A DNA stretch of 64,000 nt from DATHTS01 sp965219305 (lineage in GTDB: Bacteria > Acidobacteriota > Blastocatellia > Pyrinomonadales > Pyrinomonadaceae). The notes beneath the pieces were generated by a model, which searched no databases, was not told where the DNA came from, and was given only the letters and a program-made list of their open reading frames with translations. Position numbers and translations under genes: made by a program. This document shows positions 9,994 through 19,201 of the stretch, piece by piece; position 1 is the first letter of the stretch; every line of letters starts with the position of its first letter. The DNA lies in assembly GCA_965219305.1 (NCBI GenBank), contig OZ244725.1:1302001-1366000 (forward strand). Direction: 5' to 3'.

Positions 9994-12099
9994 ATGAAAG
10001 CATACGAAACAGAACATATTCGCAATATCGCTGTCGTCGGACACGGCGACTCGGGTAAAACCCAACTCGTCAGTTCACTTCTGCACATCGCCGACGCGAC
10101 GACGCGCTGGGGAAAAGTTGACGACGGAACAACCGTTACGGATCACGAAGATGATGTGATCGCCAGAAAGGTTTCACTTAACAACAATTTTGCATTTCTC
10201 GAATACAAAGACACCAAAGTAAATCTGATTGATACGCCCGGTTACGCCGCATTTATCGCCCACGCGCGTCCCGCGCTTCGCGTTTCCGATTGCGGTCTGG
10301 TCGTCGTTGATGCGGTCAACGGGATTGAAGTTCAGACCGAACGCGCGTGGAATTACGCCAACGAATTCGTGCTTCCGCGTTTCATCGTTATCAACAAATT
10401 AGACAAGGAACGCGCCGATTTCGGACACGCATTAGATACGGCGACCGAGAGTTTTTCGCGCGCCATCGTGCCTTTTACATTGCCCATCGGACAGGAAGCG
10501 GATTTCAAAGGCGTGATTGATGTCGTCCATATGAAAGCATACGAATTCGACGAAAACGGCAAAGCGAAAACGCGCGAGATTCCCGAACAGGGACGCGAGA
10601 TTTTGGACGCGACGCGCGAAAGATTAATTGAAATTGTTGCCGAATCCGACGATGAACTGTTGGAAAAATACTTTGAAAACGGAACGCTCGAAGAAGAAGA
10701 TATTATCCCGAATCTTTCAAAAGCAATTGCGAAAAGCAAACTTTGTCCGGTTTACGCGGTTTCATCGGAAACGCTCGTCGGACTTTCCGTTCTGCTCGAT
10801 CACATCATCGAATTCGCGCCGCATCCGGGCGTTCACGAATCGGAGATCGGACACGAAACCGCCGACGAAGAAAGCTCGCGCAAAAACCGCAAATACAGCA
10901 ACGACGAACCGTTTTCCGCCTTCGTTTTCCGCACCATCGCCGACCCGTTTGCGGGCAGAATAAACGTGATGAAGATCGTTTCCGGCAAAATCTCGTCCGA
11001 CGCGACGATTTTGAATTCGACGCGCGACGTTCAGGAAAGATTCGGCGGTTTGAATTATATTCAAGGCAAAACGCTCGAAAAAATCTCCAGCGCACAAACC
11101 GGCGACATCGTTGCCGCCGTCAAGTTAAAAGAAACTCAAAGCGGCGACACGCTGTGCGACAAAAGCGATTCGATTGTCTATCCGACCGTAAAATACCGCG
11201 AACCTGCCGTCGCTTTCGCCATCGAACCGAAATCACGCGCCGACGAAGAAAAAATCTCCGCCGCACTGCACAAAATTCTCGAAGAAGACCCGTCTTTGAA
11301 ATTCGAGCGCGAACCGCAAACCAACGAATTTATTCTAAGCGGTTCGGGACAACTCCATATCGAAACGGTCGTTGATAAATTAAAAGATAAATACGGCGTA
11401 GAAGTCGCGCTCCACCCGCCGAAAGTTCCGTATAAAGAAACGATCACCAAACAGGTCGAAGTCCAGGGGCGGCACAAAAAACAATCCGGCGGACGCGGAC
11501 AGTTCGGCGACTGCAAAGTCATCTTCGAACCGCTCGAACCCGGCAAAGGTTTTGAATTCGTTGACAAGATCTTCGGCGGTTCGATTCCGCAAAACTTCCG
11601 TCCGGCAGTCGAAAAAGGCATCATCGAAGCCGCCGCCAACGGCGCAATCGCCGGTTATCCGCTCGTTGATTTTCGCGTAACTTTGATTGACGGCAGTTAT
11701 CACGCCGTAGATTCGGACGAACACAGCTTCAAAGCGGCGGGACGCAAAGCCTTCCGCAACGCGATGGAACAGGCGAAACCGACCTTGCTCGAACCGATTA
11801 TGGATGTCGAAGTTTTCTGCCCGCAGGAAATGTCCGGCGACATTATGGGCGATCTCAACTCACGGCGCGGCAGAGTTTCGGGAATGGATATGCGCGGCAA
11901 ACAGCAAGTCATCAAAGCGCAGGTTCCCTTGTCCGAAATGCTCGATTATCAAGGGCGTTTAAATTCAATGACGCAAGCCAGAGGTCAATATCATATGCAG
12001 TTTTCGCACTACGACCCGATTCCCGGCAATCTCTCCCAGAAAGTAGTTGACGAAGCCGTCGCCGCCGGAAGAATCAGAGCGCACGACGACGACGATTAA
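9994..12099 (+). CDS. EF-G paralogue (EF-G2-like translational GTPase)
   Basis: A 701-aa EF-G-like five-domain GTPase. The frame extends upstream to 9931, but AAGGAG at 9976-9981 and homology of the start place initiation at ATG 9994. G1 is GHGDSGKT (16-23), G3 is DTPG followed by Tyr instead of the His found in canonical EF-G, and G4 is NKLD. The altered G1/G3 surroundings place it among the EF-G-like paralogues (EF-G2 type) rather than the housekeeping fusA, which is expected elsewhere in an str operon. Function of these paralogues is not settled. It is monocistronic and followed by a strong hairpin. Confidence 0.87.
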   Translation: MKAYETEHIRNIAVVGHGDSGKTQLVSSLLHIADATTRWGKVDDGTTVTDHEDDVIARKVSLNNNFAFLEYKDTKVNLIDTPGYAAFIAHARPALRVSDCGLVVVDAVNGIEVQTERAWNYANEFVLPRFIVINKLDKERADFGHALDTATESFSRAIVPFTLPIGQEADFKGVIDVVHMKAYEFDENGKAKTREIPEQGREILDATRERLIEIVAESDDELLEKYFENGTLEEEDIIPNLSKAIAKSKLCPVYAVSSETLVGLSVLLDHIIEFAPHPGVHESEIGHETADEESSRKNRKYSNDEPFSAFVFRTIADPFAGRINVMKIVSGKISSDATILNSTRDVQERFGGLNYIQGKTLEKISSAQTGDIVAAVKLKETQSGDTLCDKSDSIVYPTVKYREPAVAFAIEPKSRADEEKISAALHKILEEDPSLKFEREPQTNEFILSGSGQLHIETVVDKLKDKYGVEVALHPPKVPYKETITKQVEVQGRHKKQSGGRGQFGDCKVIFEPLEPGKGFEFVDKIFGGSIPQNFRPAVEKGIIEAAANGAIAGYPLVDFRVTLIDGSYHAVDSDEHSFKAAGRKAFRNAMEQAKPTLLEPIMDVEVFCPQEMSGDIMGDLNSRRGRVSGMDMRGKQQVIKAQVPLSEMLDYQGRLNSMTQARGQYHMQFSHYDPIPGNLSQKVVDEAVAAGRIRAHDDDD

Positions 12100-12109
12100 A
12101 AAGTTATTG

Positions 12110-12154
12110 TCGGTATGAAGTTTTAGAGACAAAACTATTCTAACTTCATACCGA
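12110..12154 (+). terminator. Terminator after the EF-G paralogue
   Basis: Perfect 13-bp stem TCGGTATGAAGTT / AACTTCATACCGA with a 19-nt loop, followed by a T-rich tract, 11 bp after the stop codon. Confidence 0.75.
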
Positions 12155-12229
12155 TTTCTATTTTTAAAATTTTTCAAAATGTATTAGATTGTAACTTCGG
12201 AAATGTAGTTTTGTAGGACTTTCACAAAT

Positions 12230-13201
12230 ATGAATATACGAGAAAATTGCTTGTTCAATATCACGAGGATTTTATCAATTTTAAAAGTTGAAGTTGAATT
12301 TCGGGGCAGCTTGAATCTTTATGATATTAATATCCACGCCGAAAATTTCTATAGAGATTTTTTTAATGTCATATTTGACTTGAACTTAGTAAATCTTAAC
12401 TTTGATGAAAAAAATGCCAGTTATATTGACTTAATTGACAAGAAAGAGAAAAGAGCTATTCAGGTTACATCACAAAATGATGGTGGTAAGATTAAACATT
12501 CTATTGAGGGATTCATGAAGAAGCCTGAACATTCAAAATATCAACTAGAGGTTATATTAATCGCTAAGTCGGCTAAAGATTATACAGCAGATTTCACAAT
12601 TAAAGGGAAATTTGATTTTGATCACAAAAAAAACGTTATTGATTTGGAAAGATTGCTCAAAATTATTAATAACCTAAAAACAGAAAAACTCGAAGAAATT
12701 TTTGAGTTTCTTTCAAAACAAACAAATATTCCTCGTCCAAAAACTGAAACAAATGAAGTAGAAACAATAATGAGTTTGATAGAGTTTCTGAGTGATGATG
12801 AAAATACACAGGACAGTAATAATGAAAAACCTAATCCGCCTGATCCTGAACGTAAATTTCACCGATTTGAAGAACACAGAGAGTTTCTACAAAGTCATTA
12901 TGAAGAAATGTATGCTCTTTATTTCGGAACCTTACAAATCGCCAAAGAAAAAGTTGGACTTGATGGTGTAAGAGCAAAAAAAATTACATCTTTTCTGAAA
13001 TATAAAAGTGATTCGGTACTAAATGAGTGCAATAATAATCCTAGAGTAGCGATTGACAATTTGACAGATTTTTTTGAGGAAAAATTATTTAAATATGGGT
13101 TCAATTGCGACCAGTCAGCAATCCGATTTTATCTTTTGGATGAGTTAATTCAATGTAATGTGTTTCCGAATCCTGTAAATAACGAAAATGCTAGTATCTA
13201 A
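12230..13201 (+). CDS. ABC-3C system effector: SMEK domain plus ABC-3C C-terminal domain
   Basis: First gene of a three-gene ABC three-component conflict system. Residues about 1-145 match the SMEK domain (a predicted effector/recognition module, with the stretch IQVTSQNDGGKIKHSIEGF and an aligned SMEK-type pattern). A variable acidic linker follows to about 205. The tail from about 210 (HRFEEHREFLQ...) resembles the C-terminal ABC-3C domain that couples effectors to the middle component and ATPase. The stop overlaps the next gene by 14 bp. The gene is strikingly AT-rich compared with its neighbours, as expected of transferred defence genes. The domain calls are from memory of family patterns and need a profile search; the genomic context supports them strongly. 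Confidence 0.75.
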   Translation: MNIRENCLFNITRILSILKVEVEFRGSLNLYDINIHAENFYRDFFNVIFDLNLVNLNFDEKNASYIDLIDKKEKRAIQVTSQNDGGKIKHSIEGFMKKPEHSKYQLEVILIAKSAKDYTADFTIKGKFDFDHKKNVIDLERLLKIINNLKTEKLEEIFEFLSKQTNIPRPKTETNEVETIMSLIEFLSDDENTQDSNNEKPNPPDPERKFHRFEEHREFLQSHYEEMYALYFGTLQIAKEKVGLDGVRAKKITSFLKYKSDSVLNECNNNPRVAIDNLTDFFEEKLFKYGFNCDQSAIRFYLLDELIQCNVFPNPVNNENASI

Positions 13202-13484
13202 AGACGAAAATATTAAGACATCTTCAGTGTATGTCGGCTCTTTGATTTTAAAGTTATTTAAAAAGAAAAAAGTAAATAAATTATCTATTTTTGAAGTTTC
13301 AGAGCATCTTAAAAAGTATAAAATTATTCATTACCGACAAATGTTTTTCGGTTTGGCTTTTTTATATTCAAGCAACATAGTGGATTTTCAAGAACCGTTT
13401 ATAGTTTTAGTAGCAGAAGACTGGCAACAAAAAGTAAATAACAAACCGAAAGAAAAAAACCAAAGATTATTATTTGAGTATTAA
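13188..13484 (+). CDS. ABC-3C system middle component (small)
   Basis: A 98-aa protein between the SMEK effector and the DUF2326 ATPase. It looks like a short winged-helix-like middle component (SLILKLFKKKKVNKLSIFEV, then HYRQMFFGLAFLYSSNIV), similar in size and pattern to the small ABC-3C middle components (MC6-like). Start ATG overlaps the upstream gene by 14 bp and its TAA overlaps the downstream ATG, showing translational coupling. Its role would be to link effector and ATPase. Exact MC subclass is uncertain. Confidence 0.7.
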   Translation: MLVSKDENIKTSSVYVGSLILKLFKKKKVNKLSIFEVSEHLKKYKIIHYRQMFFGLAFLYSSNIVDFQEPFIVLVAEDWQQKVNNKPKEKNQRLLFEY

Positions 13485-15235
13485 TGATTAGGCTAAAACG
13501 ACTTTACAGTGAACCTGAAGTATTTGACCCGATTCAGTTTGAATCCGGGATAAATATTATTTTGGGTGAAAAGTCTGAAAAAAGTAATAAAACAAATGGA
13601 GTCGGCAAGTCTATTTGTATGGAATTTCTTAATTTTTGTTTACTGAAAAGGGCGAATGAAAGTAGAGTAATGTATATTCCAGACTCCGTTCTTGAATCTG
13701 ACACGAAGATAAAGTTAGATTTACGAATCAATAATTATAACCTAACAATTACAAGAACCAAACAAAATCCAGACACTGTTACAATTCATAAGGATGGAAA
13801 GGAGATTGTTTTTGAAGAATTATTAGATGCATCGAACTACTTAGGTAACTTATATTTTGAAAACTATTCTGCTAATACTACAAGGTTAAGTTTTAGGGAA
13901 TTACTAGCTCCAATTTTGAGAGATGAACGATCAGAGTTTAAAGACATTATCAAATCCTACGATACTGACAAATATATTCCGCGAGATTACAAACCGCATT
14001 TATTTTTTCTAAACTTAGATGTTGATTTGTATGTCCAAATCAGAAAACTAACAGACGAATATTCCAAAAAGACCAGTTATGTTTCAGAAACAAAAAAACA
14101 ATTAACTAATAATAACGAGATCAAGCCAGTTGATGCCAAAGCGAAATTAAATGATTTAGAAAGCGAAGTGCATAAAATAAATCAATCCATGGAGAAACTG
14201 GAAAGCAAAGAATCATTTAAGGCAGTTCAGAGTGATTTAATCGATATTGAGTCAAAACTTAAAGAGTTAAGAACAAAGCAAAAAGCAACAAAATATGAGA
14301 TAAAACAAATCAATTCTTTACCTGCACCTGAACATATCAGCGAAAATGAAATTGTAATCTTATTTAATCAATTTAAATCAGGATTAGGTGATATGGTTGA
14401 AAAATCTCTGGAAGAAGTAAAACTATTCAGAGATAAAATTGATAGTTTCAGAAATACTTTAGTAAATAAAAGACTGGAAAATCTTAGAGAAGAACTTTTT
14501 AAGTTAAATAACCAAATAGATAAGCTAGACGAGGATTATTCTAAAAAAATTGGTTTAATTGATGAGGGACAAATTATTGGTGATTTAAAAACATCAATTA
14601 ATGTCTTTAGGGAAAAGAACGAAGAATTAAATCATTTACGATTTTTAATTAATCGTTATGATTCTGCCGAGCATGAAAAGAAAACCCTAAGTGTGCAAAG
14701 AACGAACAGCATACAAGAATTTGATATTGAACTTGCTGAAAATCTTACAACGATAGAGAGTTTTAGAGAAACAATTTTACAAATACATGAAAAGATTTTG
14801 GGAAATAGAAGTGCTTATTTTGATATAAAAATAGATTTTGGGAGCAGAAAAAAAGATTTTTTACAATTTGATCTCAGGATTGATTCTGACGGAAGTCATG
14901 ACATTGAAAGAATCAAAGTATTTATTTACGATACTTCATTGATGTTTAATGATCTTACAAAAAAAAATCATCCTAGATTTTTGGTTCACGATAATATATT
15001 TGGACATTCTGACGATGATTTAGAAAAGTGTTTAAACTTTCTATATCAGCAGGAAAAAAATCATCCTGAAGAATTTCAATACATCCTTACTCTGAACAGA
15101 GAAATGATTGAAACAATTGAGAACAAGGAAAAATTAAAATTTAATATAGATGATTACAGACGAGCATCCTTCACAAGACAGAATAGATTTCTCCGCAATA
15201 TTAAAGGATATACAGAAACTAAACCAAGAAAATAG
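13484..15235 (+). CDS. ABC-3C ATPase with DUF2326 domain
   Basis: A 583-aa SMC/Rad50-like ABC ATPase. The N-terminal Walker A is unusual but typical of this clade: ILGEKSEKSNKTNGVGKS near residues 27-44. A long coiled coil (about 180-420) follows, and the C-terminal ~150 residues fit DUF2326 (FDLRIDSDGSHDIER, PRFLVHDNIFGHSDDD). In ABC-3C systems this protein is thought to sense invading nucleic acid or its intermediates and license the effector. It starts at an ATG overlapping the stop of the middle component (TAATG). No terminator is obvious; the 21-bp array begins 100 bp downstream. Confidence 0.85.
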   Translation: MIRLKRLYSEPEVFDPIQFESGINIILGEKSEKSNKTNGVGKSICMEFLNFCLLKRANESRVMYIPDSVLESDTKIKLDLRINNYNLTITRTKQNPDTVTIHKDGKEIVFEELLDASNYLGNLYFENYSANTTRLSFRELLAPILRDERSEFKDIIKSYDTDKYIPRDYKPHLFFLNLDVDLYVQIRKLTDEYSKKTSYVSETKKQLTNNNEIKPVDAKAKLNDLESEVHKINQSMEKLESKESFKAVQSDLIDIESKLKELRTKQKATKYEIKQINSLPAPEHISENEIVILFNQFKSGLGDMVEKSLEEVKLFRDKIDSFRNTLVNKRLENLREELFKLNNQIDKLDEDYSKKIGLIDEGQIIGDLKTSINVFREKNEELNHLRFLINRYDSAEHEKKTLSVQRTNSIQEFDIELAENLTTIESFRETILQIHEKILGNRSAYFDIKIDFGSRKKDFLQFDLRIDSDGSHDIERIKVFIYDTSLMFNDLTKKNHPRFLVHDNIFGHSDDDLEKCLNFLYQQEKNHPEEFQYILTLNREMIETIENKEKLKFNIDDYRRASFTRQNRFLRNIKGYTETKPRK

Positions 15236-15334
15236 TTCAATCAATATTAAATTATATACTCCACGCTTGACCTAAAAAGCGGTTTCAGTGTATTTTTCTA
15301 AATGAATTTCGTCGTTTTGTATCTGAACTCCAAG

Positions 15335-15607
15335 CATTCACAGGTGAATTTTCCCAATTTACTGATAAACGACGGGCATTTTACGGTGAACGCTTAACAT
15401 TCACAGCTTAACGGCGATGATTCACAGGTGAACGATGAACATTCACACGTGAACGCGGCACATTCACAACTGAACGCTGAACATTCACACGTGAACGACG
15501 AACATTCACAACTGAATTTTAAAGATTCACACGTGAACGACGGATATTCACACGTGAACGCCGTATATTCACAGGTGAATTTCCTTGATTCACAGATCAA
15601 CAAACTA
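15335..15607. repeat. 21-bp tandem array, 13 units (heptapeptide-coding)
   Basis: Thirteen consecutive units in exact 21-bp register. Consensus is near CATTCACACGTGAACGATGAA; the central nine units are well conserved, the outer ones degenerate. In the plus-strand frame each unit reads S-[HQ]-[VL]-N-x-x-[HDY]. The frame is open from 15398 to the gene downstream, with GTG codons in the units that could act as starts. There are no spacers, so it is not a CRISPR. A second array with the same heptad consensus sits at 23843-24157. Confidence 0.9.
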
Positions 15608-15631
15608 AAAATACAGGAGAATGAAAACGAT

Positions 15632-16297
15632 ATGAGAGATGTTGAAAGACGTAAGCTCGATAAATTCGAGCGTGAACAGGCTTTTATGAACAATAATTCG
15701 GGCGATTTTCCGGCGGGATCGGTGGGCGGAAAAGCGGCGGCGGTGCTGGGCGAAGTTGTTAAAGAGATTCACACGCTTGCCGGAGATCAGCTTGTCGGCG
15801 AGGGCGAAGCGCGGCAGTCGGTGGCGGGAAAGGACGACGCGCTCGATGATATGTGGACGATGATCCGCAATATGAACCGCGCGGCGAACGCTTTTTCCGA
15901 CGAAATGCCGAACATCACCGACAAATTTCGTCTGCCGCGCAACCGTTCGCAGGAAAATACGGCGGCGACGGCGCGTGCCTTCATCACCGATGCCGCGCCG
16001 ATTAAAGCGAAATTTGTCGAATACGGTCTGGCGGACGATTTTCTCGAACAATTACAGGCGGACATTGACGCTTTTAACGATGAAGGCACAAATGCCGATT
16101 CGGGCGGCGAACAACGTGCGGCGGCGACCGAAGGTTTGCTCGACGCGGCAAAACGCGGTATGGACATCTCGCGCAAACTCGATTCGATAGTCAAGATAAA
16201 ATACCAGAACAACCCGCAAAAACTAGCTTCGTGGCGAGTCGCTTCGCATCTGGAAAAAGCACCGAAATCCAAAAAGGATTCGCCGATGAATGACTAG
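15632..16297 (+). CDS. Conserved-looking hypothetical helical protein next to 21-bp array
   Basis: I do not recognise this protein. The frame is open back through the 21-bp array (GTG at 15428 would give 289 aa with nine N-terminal heptads). The ATG at 15632, with AGGAGA at 15614-15619, gives a 221-aa protein beginning MRDVERRKLDKFER. It is charged, Ala-rich and predicted helical, with no signal peptide or membrane segment. GC content and codon use match the core genes and not the AT-rich ABC-3C system upstream. Whether the heptads are translated as an N-terminal extension is open. Confidence 0.6.
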   Translation: MRDVERRKLDKFEREQAFMNNNSGDFPAGSVGGKAAAVLGEVVKEIHTLAGDQLVGEGEARQSVAGKDDALDDMWTMIRNMNRAANAFSDEMPNITDKFRLPRNRSQENTAATARAFITDAAPIKAKFVEYGLADDFLEQLQADIDAFNDEGTNADSGGEQRAAATEGLLDAAKRGMDISRKLDSIVKIKYQNNPQKLASWRVASHLEKAPKSKKDSPMND

Positions 16298-16376
16298 ATA
16301 ATTCTGAATTTTACACAAGCTGTCGAAGACGGCAGCATATTTTCAGCCCAAAACGCGAGTTATGGAAATGGCTAAA

Positions 16377-16586
16377 TTAACGTGAGTTCGACATAAGAAA
16401 ATGAAAAACAACAACAAATAATACGGCTAACTATCAACTATCAACTATTAACTATCAATTATTTTATTAGTTTAATTTGAAACAGCTAAGAAATAGTTGA
16501 TAGTTAATAGATGAAAGTTGAAAGAGAAGATTGTTTTCAAGAGAAAAGTATTATTTTTGGGTAATTTTACGTCGAACTCACGTTAA
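16377..16586. mobile_element. MITE-like 210-bp inverted-repeat element
   Basis: A perfect 16-bp inverted repeat (TTAACGTGAGTTCGAC at 16377-16392 and its complement at 16571-16586) bounds 178 bp of AT-rich DNA without coding capacity. Inside is a second fold-back: four tandem CTATCAA-type heptanucleotides (about 16430-16458) facing an inverted copy at about 16490-16510. Terminal inverted repeats, small size and no gene fit a miniature inverted-repeat element. I could not define a clear target-site duplication. Confidence 0.55.
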
Positions 16587-16600
16587 ATTAAAGTATTTTA

Positions 16601-16648
16601 GCCGTTAAAAATGGCGACATATAATTATATGTCGCCATTTTTAACGGC
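16601..16648. terminator. Perfect 48-bp palindrome, possible bidirectional terminator
   Basis: GCCGTTAAAAATGGCGACAT continues into its exact complement, centred on AATT, with 22-bp arms and no mismatch. It is 114 bp past the stop of the leftward zinc-ribbon gene and 300 bp past the rightward hypothetical gene. Stem A/T runs are internal, so classic terminator form is imperfect; a palindromic repeat element is the alternative. Confidence 0.5.
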
Positions 16649-16761
16649 TTTATCAAATTTCGGCGATTTCCCCGCTCTTGCAATGTGGGTTAAAAGTATA
16701 ACGCCGATTTCACCCGCTGGATATGAATTCGCCCGGCGAACAAACATCTGATCTCACTTAT

Positions 16762-17868
16762 CTATTTTACCGCCCCGTAAATCGTCAGGATAATTATCAA
16801 CACGAATAAAATCACGACGACCAGACAGCCGATTTTGAGCCACGAATACGGGCGTTCGCCTTGAACTTCGCCAGTTCTGCCGTTGATGACGACCTGATAA
16901 ACTTTGTTGTTGAATTTATACGCGCTCGCGTAAACCGGAACGAGCAGATGTTTGAAAGTAATATCGGAAAAATTCGTGTTCATCGAACTGATCTGCTGTT
17001 GGTCGCCGCCGATGTCGCGGCGGACATCGCTTCTGATAACCGAATCGGCGATGATCTTGAATCGCTCGAAACCTTCTTCGAGCGAAACCTGATAAGTCTG
17101 CGCTTTATGACCGGAAAGATAACCGGGATCGTATGAGACGAGTTCGCCGAAATTCCAGTTCAGGCGTTCGAGATACTTCGGCAAAACCGATTTCGTCGCC
17201 GGAACGGGCGTGTCGTCGAAATGTCTGGAAACATCGCCGCTTACGTTATACCAACGCGTTTTTGTAACGCTTCTCGTCTGCTGTCTGCCTTCCGAATCGG
17301 TGTAATGTTCGGTGTCCTGATAATTGTCGCCGCGCTGTCCGCTGTAATCCGTGTAAGAATCCGCGTCGAACGTCCAATACGGCAGATAAACGCTGTCGGC
17401 TTTGTCGTGTTCGGCGAGCGTCTTTAATTTGTTCGGCGCAAACCAGCGCGAACTCGTCCACGATTTCAGCGAACTGACGGCTTGGCTGTTGGTAAACGAA
17501 AAAGGCAAAACACCTTCCGGCGCAACGAGCGGATCGGCGGATTTCGATTGCGCGACATATTTGCCGCCGCAGAAATCGCACGAAGTCGAAGTAGTCGGCG
17601 GCACGAAAACCACCGTCGCGCCGCAGCTTCCGCACGAAACCTGCATCGCGTCAACGGCAAGCGGCTGTAATCTTTCGGCAGACGGGCGAAGATAAGAAGC
17701 AAAATCGCGTTCGACAATATCGGCGGCATTCGTCTCAATCGTCTTCGTCGCATCGCAATACGGGCAAGCGAGTTTTCCGATTGCCGGATCGAAAATCATA
17801 TTCGCGCCGCAGTTTTCACACAGTTGTCTGTTTATATTTCCCCTCGCAATTTCGGGTTTGTTCTCCAT
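16762..17868 (-). CDS. Zinc-ribbon (TFIIB-type) membrane-anchored protein
   Basis: Two zinc ribbons at the N-terminus: CENCGANM...CPYCDA (17-40) and CGSCGATV...CDFCGG (about 79-101). A large soluble domain follows (about 115-335), and a single C-terminal transmembrane segment at about 345-365 anchors it as a tail-anchored protein. This family is usually annotated TFIIB-type zinc-ribbon protein and is often found near SPFH/virion-core-like genes. None is seen here, so the role stays unknown. 368 aa is normal. Confidence 0.8.
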   Translation of the reverse strand: MENKPEIARGNINRQLCENCGANMIFDPAIGKLACPYCDATKTIETNAADIVERDFASYLRPSAERLQPLAVDAMQVSCGSCGATVVFVPPTTSTSCDFCGGKYVAQSKSADPLVAPEGVLPFSFTNSQAVSSLKSWTSSRWFAPNKLKTLAEHDKADSVYLPYWTFDADSYTDYSGQRGDNYQDTEHYTDSEGRQQTRSVTKTRWYNVSGDVSRHFDDTPVPATKSVLPKYLERLNWNFGELVSYDPGYLSGHKAQTYQVSLEEGFERFKIIADSVIRSDVRRDIGGDQQQISSMNTNFSDITFKHLLVPVYASAYKFNNKVYQVVINGRTGEVQGERPYSWLKIGCLVVVILFVLIIILTIYGAVK

Positions 17869-17960
17869 AATTCTTCTGACTCGATATTTGTAATTTAACT
17901 CCGAACACGAATTATATTATCAACAAATTCAATTCACTTTTTCCGCCGCGAACCGTCCAA

Positions 17961-19052
17961 TTATTTCAAGAACGCACCTTTTCCGTCTTTGCCGATTCGC
18001 ATATTTATAAGCCAATCGAGCCAGCGATACTTTAAAACTTTCGGCGTGAGATGTTCGGTAATTCCGATGGTTTTTCGCGGTTTGCCGTCGCGGAACGCAA
18101 GATTCATTTCGCTCAAGAACCTTAAATAAAAGAAACTCGAATCAATAACTTTCGTCTGTTTAACGCGCAGACGCAAACCGCCCTGCGTCACGAAACGCAT
18201 TCTCTGCGGATATTTTATTCCGAATTTGTCGCGTTGAAAATTCTGTTGTTCTTCAAAGATAACTTCCCTTTCCTTGAATTCGCCGTCGGAAATTGTAAAT
18301 AATTTTGTCAGAGGTTTGTCCGAACCGATCTCTTTATAACGATAAAAAATCGCCGTCGCATCCGAAAAATGTGCGCGTCCCCATTGCCAGTCTTTGACGG
18401 TCGCCGGCAGCCAGCGATTGTCGTAATTGTGATCGTGATAACCCGTCCCGCGAAACTGAACGGTGTCCAGACTTTTACCTTTATCGGATTTTATGTCAAT
18501 CTTTCCCGTTACGTCCGCGCGCGGCGAAACCATATTCCAACTGTGCGAATCTTCTTTTTTGAATTTCTTGTCCGGCAGAAAATCACTCTCGATGGAAAGC
18601 CATTCGAGTTTTGCTTCGAGCCGCCGTTTTTTCGACATCTGCGCGTTTATTTCGATTAAGAATCCGTGACCGTAAGGCGCGGCGGCAAATTCAAAAGAAC
18701 TGTCGCCGATTTTTCCTTCCGGCGTTTTTTCGCTCGCCTTAAAATCGCTCGCGCCGAATTCGTTGATTGCGCGGTAACAGCATTTGCCGTCGCGGTAATA
18801 AAAAAACGCGACCGCCGGAAAATGCGCCTTTTTTTCTTTCGGATTTTTCGCACACGCGGCGTTATAGCGCGGTGAAAAGATGAAATTGTCGAGAAAAATA
18901 ACAACAATCGCATCGCGCCCGTCGTCGCTGATCGCGTCGAAATACCACCATTCATAAGCGAATTGGTCTTGTTTCGGTGTCCAAACGTCGGAAGCCACGC
19001 TTGATGAAAACGAAAATTTTTCCTCGCCGGTTTGTTTCGCCGCAGTTTTCAT
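17961..19052 (-). CDS. CrtC/AttH-like (carotenoid 1,2-hydratase fold) protein
   Basis: A 363-aa protein of the CrtC/AttH lipocalin-like superfamily. The N-terminal motif YEWWYFDA (about 29-36) and the later GTGYHDHNYDNRW and DWQWGRAHF motifs are hallmarks of the fold. CrtC hydrates carotenoid end groups, but most family members outside phototrophs are unassigned and no carotenoid gene is nearby. No signal peptide is evident. The upstream region to 19202 is shared with the divergent lipoprotein gene. Confidence 0.75.
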   Translation of the reverse strand: MKTAAKQTGEEKFSFSSSVASDVWTPKQDQFAYEWWYFDAISDDGRDAIVVIFLDNFIFSPRYNAACAKNPKEKKAHFPAVAFFYYRDGKCCYRAINEFGASDFKASEKTPEGKIGDSSFEFAAAPYGHGFLIEINAQMSKKRRLEAKLEWLSIESDFLPDKKFKKEDSHSWNMVSPRADVTGKIDIKSDKGKSLDTVQFRGTGYHDHNYDNRWLPATVKDWQWGRAHFSDATAIFYRYKEIGSDKPLTKLFTISDGEFKEREVIFEEQQNFQRDKFGIKYPQRMRFVTQGGLRLRVKQTKVIDSSFFYLRFLSEMNLAFRDGKPRKTIGITEHLTPKVLKYRWLDWLINMRIGKDGKGAFLK

Positions 19053-19201
19053 TTAGATTTTTCCGGTTAATTTTCTGTTAAATAAAACACTTACAGCATC
19101 TCAAAATTTCAAAACTTTGGCAAACTTTTCCCGCTGAAATTGAATCCTTTATTGCGTAAACGCGCTCTTCCCGGTTTAATATCAAATAAGGAGATAAATC
19201 A

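Noticed and set aside
10743..11375. 210-aa Arg-rich frame inside the EF-G paralogue
   Set aside because: Shadow frame of a well-supported gene; basic composition is typical of off-frame reading here.
15335..15607. CRISPR-like array
   Set aside because: Units are contiguous 21-mers without spacers and no cas gene is present.
15394..15693. Cysteine-rich 99-aa protein on the minus strand (FTCEC repeats)
   Set aside because: It is the antisense reading of the 21-bp array and has no ribosome site.
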